Shown: positions 33,528 to 42,016 of the stretch, piece by piece
Numbering within the stretch: position 1 is the first letter of the stretch
How the letters are laid out: each line of letters begins with the position of its first letter
Assembly: GCA_017396845.1 (NCBI GenBank)
Contig: JAFQKQ010000015.1
Location: 1 to 45,726, forward strand
DNA: 45,726 nucleotides
Reading direction: 5' to 3'
Source: Clostridia bacterium
GTDB lineage: Bacteria > Bacillota > Clostridia > Christensenellales > Aristaeellaceae
Notes under the pieces: model-generated
Databases searched by the model: none
The model's input: only the letters and a program-made list of their open reading frames with translations
What the model was told of the DNA's origin: nothing
Program-made: the position numbers and the translations under genes

Positions 33528-34520
33528 TTGAGTGAAAAATTGCTGGAAGTGCGTGACCTAAGCGTAAAATTCAAAACCGTTAACGGTCTGGTCAACGCGC
33601 TCAATGGCGTAAGCTTCGACATCCTGCGCAATGAAAGCGTCGGGTTTGTCGGAGAGTCCGGCTGCGGAAAGAGCGTTACAGCGCGTGCGGTTATGCGAAT
33701 TCTGGAAAAGAACAGCGTAATGACGGGCGATGTAAAGCTTTTCACGGACAATCAGGAAATCATGATCTCAGCGTACAAGCAGAAGGATGACAAGCTCAGA
33801 AGCATACGCGGCGGAAAGATTTCCATGATTTTCCAGGAGCCGATGAGTTCCCTGTGCCCGGTCTATACCGTCGGAAATCAGCTGATCGAAGCGATTCGTC
33901 TGCACAGCGATAAAACCAAGAAGGAAGCCAGAGAAATCGCCATTGAGTATCTTGCCAATGTAGGAATTTCAAGGCCTTCAAAGCTGATTGACGAATATCC
34001 CTATCAGTTAAGCGGCGGTATGCGCCAGAGAGTGGTTATCGCCATGGCGCTCTCGTGCAATCCGGAGCTTTTGATTGCCGATGAACCTACCACTGCGCTG
34101 GATGTAACGGTATCCGCTCAGATACTGAAGCTGCTTGAAGAACTGCGCGAAAAGCACAACATGTCGGTTATGATGATTAACCACAATCTGGGCGTAATTG
34201 CGCAGACCTGTTCCAGAGTATTCGTCATGTACCTTGGCCGTATCGTTGAAGCTGCGTCCGTAGATGAGATTTTCGATCATCCCATGCATCCGTACACGAT
34301 CGACCTTCTCAATTCCATACCGCGCCTCAACATGGCGCGCGGCGGAAAGCTTGCGAGAATCCGAGGATATGTTCCGGATCCTCTGAACATTCCCAAGGGC
34401 TGCGCCTATCACAACCGGTGCAGAAGCTGCGTCAAGGGAACCTGCGATGAATGCATTCCCGAGATGGTTGAGGTTCGTCCCGGACATTACGTAGCGTGCA
34501 GCTGCGCAGGGGAGGTGTAA
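33528..34520 (+). CDS. Opp/Dpp-family ABC transporter ATP-binding protein (OppD-like)
   Basis: The 330-residue protein has Walker [10 protein letters not shown] (Lys48), Q-loop FQEPMSSL, signature LSGGMRQR, Walker [13 protein letters not shown] and a switch His in INHNLG. The C-terminal oligopeptide-transporter extension has a Cys-rich tail (CRSC, CDEC). Start is TTG. It pairs with the OppF-like protein 3 bases downstream. Sugar-specific members of this family use identical ATPases, so substrate cannot be read from it. Confidence 0.95.
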   Translation: MSEKLLEVRDLSVKFKTVNGLVNALNGVSFDILRNESVGFVGESGCGKSVTARAVMRILEKNSVMTGDVKLFTDNQEIMISAYKQKDDKLRSIRGGKISMIFQEPMSSLCPVYTVGNQLIEAIRLHSDKTKKEAREIAIEYLANVGISRPSKLIDEYPYQLSGGMRQRVVIAMALSCNPELLIADEPTTALDVTVSAQILKLLEELREKHNMSVMMINHNLGVIAQTCSRVFVMYLGRIVEAASVDEIFDHPMHPYTIDLLNSIPRLNMARGGKLARIRGYVPDPLNIPKGCAYHNRCRSCVKGTCDECIPEMVEVRPGHYVACSCAGEV

Positions 34521-34523
34521 TAG

Positions 34524-35519
34524 ATGGCAGACATCTTTACCATTAACAATCTTCAGATGTACTACCCGATCAAAAAAGGTTTTACTAAAAAGCTGATCGG
34601 TCATGTGAAGGCTGTAAACAATGTTTCCCTGACGATTCACGAAGGCGAAACGCTGGGCGTTGTAGGCGAGTCCGGATGCGGAAAGAGTACGCTTGGCAAC
34701 TGCATCATTCGCCTGATCAATCCCACCGGCGGCGAAATCATCTACCACAGGGAAAACGGCGAGAGCATAAACCTTGTCGGAATGCCGGATAAGGAACTGA
34801 AGTTCTACAGAAAAGAAGCCCAGCTGATTTTTCAGGATCCGTATTCTTCTTTAAATCCCCGAAAGACCGTTCGCGATCTGGTCGGCGAGCCGCTTCTGGT
34901 AAATGATATTTGCGATAAGAGCGAAATCAACAACCGCGTCGGTACAATGCTCAGAAGAGTCGGTCTTCGCGCCGAATACATGAAGCGTTACCCGCACGCA
35001 TTTTCCGGCGGACAAAGGCAGAGAATATCCATTGCCAGAGCGCTCATCATGAGACCCAGATTCGTAATCTGCGATGAAGCGGTTTCCGCATTGGACGTTT
35101 CCGTACAGGCGCAGGTAATCGAGCTTCTGCGCGATCTGCAGGCGGAGTACAAAAACACCTATCTGTTCATATCGCATGATTTGAGTGTCGTCAAGCATAT
35201 TTCCGATAGAATCATGGTAATGTACATGGGCAGAGTGGTGGAGATGTGCGAATCCGACGAGCTTTTCAGGAACACACTTCACCCGTACGCGAAAGCGCTC
35301 ATCGACGCGGTTCCGGACGTCGATAAGACCCGCCACAAGACTCCGAACGTCGTAAAGGGCGAAGTCGGTGACGCAACCAAGGATATTCCAGGATGTGCGT
35401 TTGCGCCCAGATGCAAATACGCAACGGACATCTGCTTAAAGGAACATCCGCCCCTTGTGAACGCGGGCGGCGAAGGCGATCAGGAGCACTGGGTGTGCTG
35501 CCACAATCGTTTAGGATGA
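34524..35519 (+). CDS. Opp/Dpp-family ABC transporter ATP-binding protein (OppF-like)
   Basis: The 331-residue protein has Walker [10 protein letters not shown] (Lys54), Q-loop FQDPYSSLNPRKTV, signature FSGGQRQR, Walker B FVICDEAVSALD and switch His in ISHDLS. The family's C-terminal PGCAFAPRCKYA extension follows. It should form a heterodimer with the OppD-like subunit that drives the two permeases encoded downstream at 39844-42004. Confidence 0.95.
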   Translation: MADIFTINNLQMYYPIKKGFTKKLIGHVKAVNNVSLTIHEGETLGVVGESGCGKSTLGNCIIRLINPTGGEIIYHRENGESINLVGMPDKELKFYRKEAQLIFQDPYSSLNPRKTVRDLVGEPLLVNDICDKSEINNRVGTMLRRVGLRAEYMKRYPHAFSGGQRQRISIARALIMRPRFVICDEAVSALDVSVQAQVIELLRDLQAEYKNTYLFISHDLSVVKHISDRIMVMYMGRVVEMCESDELFRNTLHPYAKALIDAVPDVDKTRHKTPNVVKGEVGDATKDIPGCAFAPRCKYATDICLKEHPPLVNAGGEGDQEHWVCCHNRLG

Positions 35520-35542
35520 CCCTTATCCCCATGGTTCCACTG

Positions 35543-35593
35543 ACCGGTTTTCAAGCAAGCGGAAGAGGCCTTTGCGCAACTGAAAAAGCCGGT
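35543..35593 (+). other. Imperfect hairpin in the leader of the binding-protein gene
   Basis: accggttttca (35543-35553) can pair with tgaaaaagccggt (35581-35593). It lies between oppF and the GGAGG site of the binding protein and could act as an mRNA-processing or stabilising structure. Evidence is base pairing only. Confidence 0.35.
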
Positions 35594-35620
35594 TATGAAT
35601 AATAAAAAGGAGGTACCACA

Positions 35621-37489
35621 ATGAAACTGAGAACAACCGTATCCCGTATCCTGTGCATGCTTCTGGTGTGCATGCTCTTCTCCGGCGCTTGCCTGGCAGA
35701 AGGCGCAAACAAGATGGTTGTCACCCCCAAGGAGTCCGTAGGCGTATACGGCGGAACGCTGTATTCTGCATTCCCCAAGGGCTACGCAGGACAGGCCTGG
35801 CAGACTCTCGGCTTCTATGAGCCCATCCTCGGCTGGAACGCCGACAAGTCCGCAAAGGTTCCGAACCTTGTAGAAACCTTTGAAATGTCCGAAGACGCGA
35901 AGGTCTTCACCCTCACCATACGCGAAGGCCTCACCTGGTCCAACGGCGATCCCGTAACCACCGAGGACGTTCGTTACCAGTATGAAGATGTTCTCCAGAA
36001 TCCCAGCCTGTACACTTCTTTCCCGACCGACTACATGGCCGGCGGCGAGAAAGTTCAGCTTGAGATCGTAGACGAGCGAACCTTCAAGCTCATCTTCAGC
36101 GTTCCGAACCTTCTGTTCGACAACACTCTCGTACTGCAGGGCTCCAGCAACCTGCTCTTCAGCCCCTCTAACTACCTCAAGCAGTTCAACGACAAGTATG
36201 TTGAAGTTGAGAAGCTCAATGAGATGGCAACGGCAGAAGGCTACGATGACTGGACCAAGCTGTATCATGAGAAGAATGGTGAATTCACCAACCCCGATCG
36301 TCCTTCTCTGTATGCATGGGCTCTCACCAGCATATCCGATGATGACAAGGTTTACGTTGCAACCCGCAACCCCTACTACCACAAGGTAGACACCGAAGGC
36401 AACCAGCTGCCCTACATCGACAACGTACAGGTTGAGTATGTAGACAACCTTGAAACCCTGAAGGTTAAGGTTATGGCCGGTGAAGTTGATTACATCAACG
36501 CTCCCATCGGTGAGAACTTCGCCGAGTGGCCGGTTCTTGCGCAGAATGCTGAAGTTGGAAATTATCGCCTGCTCCTTGCCGGCGCCGATTTCTGCGGTAT
36601 CTTCAACATCATGCCCAATCTTGCCAACCAGGATCCCCAGAAGGGCCCCCTGCTTCAGGACAAGAACTTCCGTATCGCTCTGTCTCACGCCATCAACCGT
36701 CAGGAGATCATTGACCTGCTCGCAACTGTAGCTACCTTCCAGGGCGAACCGGTTCAGACTCCCCACATCGTATCCGCTTCCCAGTTCCACAACGAGACTC
36801 TGGCCAAGCAGTACACCGAGTACAATCCTGAGCTTGCCAACCAGATGCTCGACGAACTCGGACTCACCGCACGCGGCGAAGACGGCTTCCGCCTTGGCCT
36901 CGACGGACAGCCCATGGCCTTCACTCTCTCCGTTCCCGGCGAGTTCTCTGACCAGTGGGTAAACGGCGCTCTGATGATCGCTGAGTACTGGAAGGCAGTC
37001 GGCCTGAACTTCGAAGTAAAGAACATGGCTGCTGACATCTGGAACGAGCTCGTAGCCGCCAACGGCAGTGAAGTTACCATCCTTTCCACCGGCTCCGGCG
37101 GAATGATGACCCTCAACGAGCCCCACGTCCGCGCATATGCTTGCGTAGCTCCCAGCTGGTACACCTATTGGGGATATGCCTACGGTCAGTGGGTTGCCAC
37201 CGAAGGCGCTGCAGGCATCGAGCCCCCGGCCGAGATTCTGAAGCTCAACGACCTGTACAACGAAGTACTGGTTGCCACCAGCATGGAAGCTGCTGCTGCC
37301 AAGCTTAAGGAACTCACCGATGCGTTCGCAGATGTATTCCCGCAGATGGGTATCTCCACGCCGCTGCCCTCCTTCTGCGTAGCGACCAACAGAATTAAGA
37401 ACGGCCCGTCTGATTACGATCCTTATGTAACCTTCGCATTCGGCGTAGGCGGAACCGTAGATTCCTGCCAGTGGTACATTGCCGAATAA
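35621..37489 (+). CDS. Family 5 (Opp-type) extracellular solute-binding protein, probably for oligosaccharides
   Basis: The 622-residue protein has a signal peptide (about 1-26). It then has the SBP_bac_5 fold: YEPILGWNADKSAKVPNLVETF, LTIREGLTWSNGDPVTTEDV and FRIALSHAINRQEI. It is longer than peptide-binding members and resembles the sugar-binding branch known from Thermotoga-type Opp transporters. Cys24 is present but the surrounding FSGAC is not a canonical lipobox, so lipid anchoring is doubtful. Codons are strongly C-biased, suggesting high expression. AAGGAGG lies 8-9 bases before ATG, and hairpins flank the gene on both sides. Confidence 0.92.
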   Translation: MKLRTTVSRILCMLLVCMLFSGACLAEGANKMVVTPKESVGVYGGTLYSAFPKGYAGQAWQTLGFYEPILGWNADKSAKVPNLVETFEMSEDAKVFTLTIREGLTWSNGDPVTTEDVRYQYEDVLQNPSLYTSFPTDYMAGGEKVQLEIVDERTFKLIFSVPNLLFDNTLVLQGSSNLLFSPSNYLKQFNDKYVEVEKLNEMATAEGYDDWTKLYHEKNGEFTNPDRPSLYAWALTSISDDDKVYVATRNPYYHKVDTEGNQLPYIDNVQVEYVDNLETLKVKVMAGEVDYINAPIGENFAEWPVLAQNAEVGNYRLLLAGADFCGIFNIMPNLANQDPQKGPLLQDKNFRIALSHAINRQEIIDLLATVATFQGEPVQTPHIVSASQFHNETLAKQYTEYNPELANQMLDELGLTARGEDGFRLGLDGQPMAFTLSVPGEFSDQWVNGALMIAEYWKAVGLNFEVKNMAADIWNELVAANGSEVTILSTGSGGMMTLNEPHVRAYACVAPSWYTYWGYAYGQWVATEGAAGIEPPAEILKLNDLYNEVLVATSMEAAAAKLKELTDAFADVFPQMGISTPLPSFCVATNRIKNGPSDYDPYVTFAFGVGGTVDSCQWYIAE

Positions 37490-37526
37490 TCCGTATTCGG
37501 TAAAACAAAAAGTAGCTTAGCAATTG

Positions 37527-37561
37527 GGAGCGGCGCACGCGGCCTCGGGCGCCGCTCCTTT
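37527..37561 (+). terminator. GC-rich hairpin after the binding-protein gene (attenuator)
   Basis: A 10-bp perfect stem (37527-37536 with 37549-37558) with only three Ts after it. Weak termination here would make more binding protein than downstream products. Confidence 0.7.
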
Positions 37562-37574
37562 CGTAGGGAGGAAC

Positions 37575-38351
37575 ATGTTTGATTGTATTATAGCTGTCAA
37601 CAGCCTTGAGCACGTAGAGAAAATACGTGTCTACCTTCAGCAAGGCGGATTCCCGGTCAACGTAATCGGCGCCTTAACGGAGGGAGAAGGCTTATTTAAA
37701 ATTATTTCAGAATTTCAGGTAGATGTATTGATTATTGAGGCCGACCTGAAAAATATGATGGGGTTCCAGGCTCTTAAAGAAGCGCTGCAGCCACAGCCAC
37801 ACTGCGCAGTTGTGCTTGCAAGCGAACGGGAGGATTTTTCCTACGAACACGCAAGTCAGGCGATCGAAGCCGGCGTTCAGGGGTATATTCTCCTTCCTGT
37901 AGAAGAAAAGCATCTGTCCAGGGCGATGGGCAGCGTACTCAAATATCTGTACGATCACAATGCCGGAAATAACAGCTTAAGCGGAGCAGAGCCGATTAAG
38001 CAGGAGCCGGCAGAAGAAAGCAAGAGTGCAGAGCTTGCAGAAAGCATATACCGGTTTATCGAAAAAAATCACGTACAGCCGCTTCAGATTAAGGATATTA
38101 TGAATCATTTTCATATTTCAGAATCCTATGTGAACCGGCTTCTCATGAAAAATTTCGGAAATTCATTCAAGAAAATACTAAACAGAGCCCGGCTTGAAGA
38201 GGCGCGCAAGCTGCTTAGAGAAAAGCCGAATCTGCCCATTAATGAGATAGCAATTAGCGTTGGGTATCAGGACGTCTATTATTTCTATCGTTTGTACAAG
38301 GCCACTATGGGCGTAACCCCGTCCGCAGACCGCGAAAACGGTGGAGAATAG
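37575..38351 (+). CDS. AraC-family regulator with a degenerate receiver domain
   Basis: The 258-residue protein has a receiver-like domain (about 1-125) and a C-terminal AraC double helix-turn-helix (about 155-250; HFHISESYVNRLLMKNFGNSF... and AISVGYQDVYYFYRLYK). In the receiver part the acidic pair is Asn9-Ser10, the phosphoacceptor position holds Glu55 and the Pro-adjacent Lys is Leu107. Normal phosphorylation is therefore unlikely. No kinase gene is near. GGGAGG before ATG 37575 fixes the start. Probably the local regulator of the sugar locus, possibly sensing a ligand directly or being always active. Confidence 0.9.
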   Translation: MFDCIIAVNSLEHVEKIRVYLQQGGFPVNVIGALTEGEGLFKIISEFQVDVLIIEADLKNMMGFQALKEALQPQPHCAVVLASEREDFSYEHASQAIEAGVQGYILLPVEEKHLSRAMGSVLKYLYDHNAGNNSLSGAEPIKQEPAEESKSAELAESIYRFIEKNHVQPLQIKDIMNHFHISESYVNRLLMKNFGNSFKKILNRARLEEARKLLREKPNLPINEIAISVGYQDVYYFYRLYKATMGVTPSADRENGGE

Positions 38352-38364
38352 CAGGAGTGGAAAC

Positions 38365-39828
38365 ATGCATTTACTAAAATCATTTGAGGAATCCAACAAG
38401 GATACATACGGCGATTTGCTCAGCGCAAGGCGTGAACGCCGAAAGATTACCGTAGGCCTGATTCTGTTCGGGTATTTCGAATACTGGCGCATGTTCCCGG
38501 AATCCTTGCGCATACAGGTGGAAGAAGATCTGAAGTTTGTAGAAGAAAAGCTGAGGGAAAAATACGAACTGATCTCTACCGACGTAGTTGATACTCTGGA
38601 CGCTGCAGATATATCAGGCAGGATATTAAAGGAAAATCAGGTGGACGCGGTGGTGCTGGTAATGGGTACGTATGTGCCGGATTACATTACCATGCATGCG
38701 CTCAATTATGTAAGGGATGTGCCGCTTCTGATTTTCAGCGCGCAGCACATGAAAACCATTTCCGACGAAAGCACCTACATGAACCATGCCCGTGATTCCT
38801 GCCTTACCGGCACGGCTCAGCTGACGGCAACGCTTAAGAAGATCGGCAGGAAGCACACAACCGTGGTGGGAAGCGTAAATGACGAAGCAGCGTACAAAAA
38901 AATCGGGCGCTTCCTAAACGCCATTCAGGCGATTGTGGATATAAAGGAAGCCAATATCGGTATCCTCGGAAACGTATTTCGCGGCATGTACGATATCGAG
39001 CTTTCAAAGACGTTCCTGAAAGGATGCTTTGACGTAAACGTCATTTATATTCAGGAGTCACACCTGGTTGAATCGTGGGAGAATACCACGGAGGCAGAGA
39101 CCAAAGAGGTTGCCGAACAGCTGCTAAAGCGGTTTAAAACGCGAACGGTGACGGAGCAGGATATTTTACGGGCTTGCAGGCTTGCAATAGCCCTTGAAAA
39201 ACTGGTCGACCGCTACAGGCTGGATGCGCTGTGTCTTTTGGATCAGCACTATCTGCAGCGGCTTTTCAGAACCACCTCCCGAATCGGCGCATCGCTCCTG
39301 CTGGAGGAAAAAAACATTCCGGTAAGCTGCGAAGGCGACCTTGGAAGCATTGTCGTTGCAATGCTAATGCAGTCACTGACCGGGAAAAACCCGATGCAAG
39401 GCGGCTGGTGCGGATACGATGAAACATTAAATGCCTGCCTGATCGGAGGGCACGGCGTAGCCGATCCGAGAATGGCGGGCGGCGATGAAAAAATCACGCT
39501 CACCCGAACACCGGAGGTGTGGGGCATGGAAGGCGTAGGACTGAACTACGAGTTCATTGTCAAACCCGGCATATGCACCATCGCTTCGCTTCTTGAAAAG
39601 CAGAACGGCTACAGCATGATGATTTCAAAGGCGGAAAGTATTCAGCATAATCCCCTGAATAACGATGAATTGTATGCGTTTTTAAAGGTGGATATGCCGG
39701 TAAAGGAATATCTGGAGAAAATATTCGAATTCGGCGTAACTCAGCACTGCATGCTGTCGCATGACGATGTGCAGAATGAGCTTAAGGTGGTAGCGGATTA
39801 CTTTGGACTTGAAACAATGGTTCTATAA
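38365..39828 (+). CDS. L-fucose/L-arabinose isomerase-like protein
   Basis: The 487-residue protein has the three-part FucI/AraA layout. An N-terminal Rossmann-like domain carries FGYFEYWRMFP and VVLVMGTYVPDY. The middle has a helical segment. The C-terminal half has SCEGDLGSIVVAMLMQSLTG (Glu323, Asp325), GGHGVADPRM (His363) and FIVKPGICTIASL. These residues correspond in the family to metal and substrate positions of aldose-ketose isomerases. AGGAG lies 7 bases before ATG 38365. Placed between the regulator and permease genes, it probably isomerises the imported sugar or a product; the true substrate is unknown. Confidence 0.87.
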   Translation: MHLLKSFEESNKDTYGDLLSARRERRKITVGLILFGYFEYWRMFPESLRIQVEEDLKFVEEKLREKYELISTDVVDTLDAADISGRILKENQVDAVVLVMGTYVPDYITMHALNYVRDVPLLIFSAQHMKTISDESTYMNHARDSCLTGTAQLTATLKKIGRKHTTVVGSVNDEAAYKKIGRFLNAIQAIVDIKEANIGILGNVFRGMYDIELSKTFLKGCFDVNVIYIQESHLVESWENTTEAETKEVAEQLLKRFKTRTVTEQDILRACRLAIALEKLVDRYRLDALCLLDQHYLQRLFRTTSRIGASLLLEEKNIPVSCEGDLGSIVVAMLMQSLTGKNPMQGGWCGYDETLNACLIGGHGVADPRMAGGDEKITLTRTPEVWGMEGVGLNYEFIVKPGICTIASLLEKQNGYSMMISKAESIQHNPLNNDELYAFLKVDMPVKEYLEKIFEFGVTQHCMLSHDDVQNELKVVADYFGLETMVL

Positions 39829-39843
39829 GCAGGGGGTGTACAA

Positions 39844-40827
39844 ATGGGCAGGTATTTATCAAAGCGCTTTGTGTACATGGTACTGATGTTGGTGGCTGTA
39901 ACAATCGTTACGTTTGTTGTAATTCAGCTGCCTCCGGGAGACTATCTGACGACCTATATCAATTCCTTGCAGGCGAAGGGTCAGAAAGTGAATCAGGAAG
40001 AGGTCGAAAGACTTACAAAGCTGTACGGCCTTGATCAGCCGATGTGGAAGCAGTTTATCAACTGGGTTTCCAACTTCCCGAAGGGCAACTTCGGTTATTC
40101 ATTTTCGCACGCCAGACCCTGTATAGAAGTAATCATTCCCGCATTCAAGACTTCTCTTATGATTGCTGTGATCGTATTTGTTACGACGACGCTTCTGGGC
40201 TTTTACATCGGCTACATTACGGCTCTTCGTAAGAATACCATCGTTGACTACACGGCTTCTTTCCTGGGAACGGTCGGCATGTCGGTTCCGGCGTTTGTAA
40301 CCGCCTTGATTGCGCTATGGTTCATGTTTAAGTGGACTGGAAAAAGCTGGGCGGGCATGTATTCCAGAGAATACCTTGCGGCGCCCATGAGCTGGGGCAA
40401 ATTCTGGGACGGCCTAAAGCACATGCTGTTGCCGATCTGCGTAATCACGTTTGCCAATCTGTCCGGTTTCAAGGGCGTAAGAGCCAACATGCTGGATGAA
40501 ATCAACAAGCCTTACGTAGTTACCGGCAGAGCAAAGGGTATGAAGGAAGGAAAACTCCTTACGAAATATCCCTTCCGCATGGCAATCATTCCCAACATGG
40601 GATCCGCCGGTCTTGCTATTCCGATGCTGATCAGCGGTGAAGCGATTTGCGGTATTGTACTCAATCTCCCGACGCTGGGCCCGCTGATGCTGAACGCACT
40701 GAAATCTCAGGATATGTATCTGGCCGGCGCAATTCTTCTCATTCAGAGCGCAATGACGCTTGTCGGCGTACTGATCAGCGATATTCTTCTTGCACTCATC
40801 GACCCGCGTATTCGTCTGGATAGTTAG
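39844..40827 (+). CDS. Opp-family ABC transporter permease (OppB-like)
   Basis: The 327-residue protein has six membrane segments. The N terminus has the family MGRYLSKRFVYMVLMLVAVT style. A periplasm-facing loop carries YGLDQPMWKQFINW, and the coupling loop is RAKGMKEGKLLTKYPFRMAIIP. It starts 15 bases after the isomerase gene and precedes the OppC-like gene by 13 bases. Confidence 0.95.
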   Translation: MGRYLSKRFVYMVLMLVAVTIVTFVVIQLPPGDYLTTYINSLQAKGQKVNQEEVERLTKLYGLDQPMWKQFINWVSNFPKGNFGYSFSHARPCIEVIIPAFKTSLMIAVIVFVTTTLLGFYIGYITALRKNTIVDYTASFLGTVGMSVPAFVTALIALWFMFKWTGKSWAGMYSREYLAAPMSWGKFWDGLKHMLLPICVITFANLSGFKGVRANMLDEINKPYVVTGRAKGMKEGKLLTKYPFRMAIIPNMGSAGLAIPMLISGEAICGIVLNLPTLGPLMLNALKSQDMYLAGAILLIQSAMTLVGVLISDILLALIDPRIRLDS

Positions 40828-40840
40828 GAGGGAAACTGCA

Positions 40841-42004
40841 ATGTCGGAAGAGAAGCTTAAGATTCAGGTAACCAACATTGAAGAGACAGAGAATCTGGAT
40901 GAAACGAGTCAGGGCGAAGAAATCTTCATGGCGAGGCCCATCGTAATGATGTGGTGGAAATTCAAGAAGAACAAGATGGCGGTTATTTCGCTGATCTTCC
41001 TGATTCTGATGTACTTGATCGCCATATTCTGCGAATTTGTCGCGCCCACGGATCCGTATAAGATTCATTCAGACCGCGCGTACCTGCCTCCGCAGAAGAT
41101 TGAGTTTGTAGGAAAAGACGGTTTTTCGCTGGTTCCGCATGTGAATCCGTTCAAGGTTGAATACGACATGAAAACCTTCGCGAAGATTTACAAGTCGGAT
41201 GAAGACGTGGAATGCAAGCTCGGCTTCTTTGTAGAAGGCACGCCCTATAAGCTCTGGGGAGTCTTTGACAGCAACATCCATCTGTTCGGACCTACCGATC
41301 CCGATGTTCCTTTCCATCCGCTGGGAACGGATAAAATGGGACGCGACATGCTTTCGAGAATCATTTACGGCGTTCGAATCTCGACAAGTATCGGTCTGCT
41401 CGGCGTAATCATTTCTCTGGTACTGGGCGTTCTGCTCGGAGGTATTTCCGGTTACTTCGGCGGAGCGGTTGACATTGTCATTCAAAGAATTATCGAATTC
41501 ATTTCCTGTATACCTACATATCCCTTGTGGATGGCGCTATCGGCTGCCTTGCCTGTCCATTGGCCGCAGATGTATGTATACTGCGGCATGGTAGTCATTT
41601 TGTCCCTGGTCGGCTGGACGGGCATGGCCAGAACGGTTCGCGCGAAGTTTATATCCCTTCGCGAAGAGGACTTCATAAAGGCAGCAAAGGTAATTGGCGC
41701 AAGCAATATGCGAATCATCGTAAAGCACATGGTGCCTTCCTTTATCAGCTACCTGATTGCCAGCATGACGCTTTCCATCCCCGGCATGATTCTCGGCGAA
41801 ACCTCGCTTAGCTATCTGGGACTGGGCCTTCGCGAGCCCACCATCTCCTGGGGAGTAATTCTTCAGCAGGCGCAGAACCTCAACAGCATTGTAAGCTATC
41901 CCTGGCTGCTTTTGCCGGCTGCGATTCTCGTAGTTACGGTTCTTGCATTCAACTTCGTGGGCGACGGCTTCAGAGATGCAGCTGACCCGTACAGCAACGA
42001 ATAA
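40841..42004 (+). CDS. Opp-family ABC transporter permease (OppC-like) with large outside insertion
   Basis: The 387-residue protein is longer than peptide-type OppC. About 110 residues (roughly 68-170) lie between the first and second membrane segments, ending in the FHPLGTDKMGRDMLSRI motif. Such insertions are typical of oligosaccharide-transporting Opp relatives. The coupling loop is RTVRAKFISLREEDFIKAAKVIGAS and the ending is LNFVGDGLRD-like. GGAGGG 9 bases upstream supports ATG 40841 rather than the earlier in-frame start overlapping OppB. Confidence 0.94.
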   Translation: MSEEKLKIQVTNIEETENLDETSQGEEIFMARPIVMMWWKFKKNKMAVISLIFLILMYLIAIFCEFVAPTDPYKIHSDRAYLPPQKIEFVGKDGFSLVPHVNPFKVEYDMKTFAKIYKSDEDVECKLGFFVEGTPYKLWGVFDSNIHLFGPTDPDVPFHPLGTDKMGRDMLSRIIYGVRISTSIGLLGVIISLVLGVLLGGISGYFGGAVDIVIQRIIEFISCIPTYPLWMALSAALPVHWPQMYVYCGMVVILSLVGWTGMARTVRAKFISLREEDFIKAAKVIGASNMRIIVKHMVPSFISYLIASMTLSIPGMILGETSLSYLGLGLREPTISWGVILQQAQNLNSIVSYPWLLLPAAILVVTVLAFNFVGDGFRDAADPYSNE

Positions 42005-42016
42005 CAGGAGGAGCAT

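Noticed and set aside
32153-33751. A 532-codon minus-strand frame opposite the M24-like gene
   Set aside because: The plus strand has clear family motifs, a promoter and a ribosome site; the minus frame has none and spans two real genes.
35480-37126. A 548-codon minus-strand frame opposite the binding-protein gene
   Set aside because: It is a shadow of C-ending codon bias in the highly expressed plus-strand gene; its translation matches no family.
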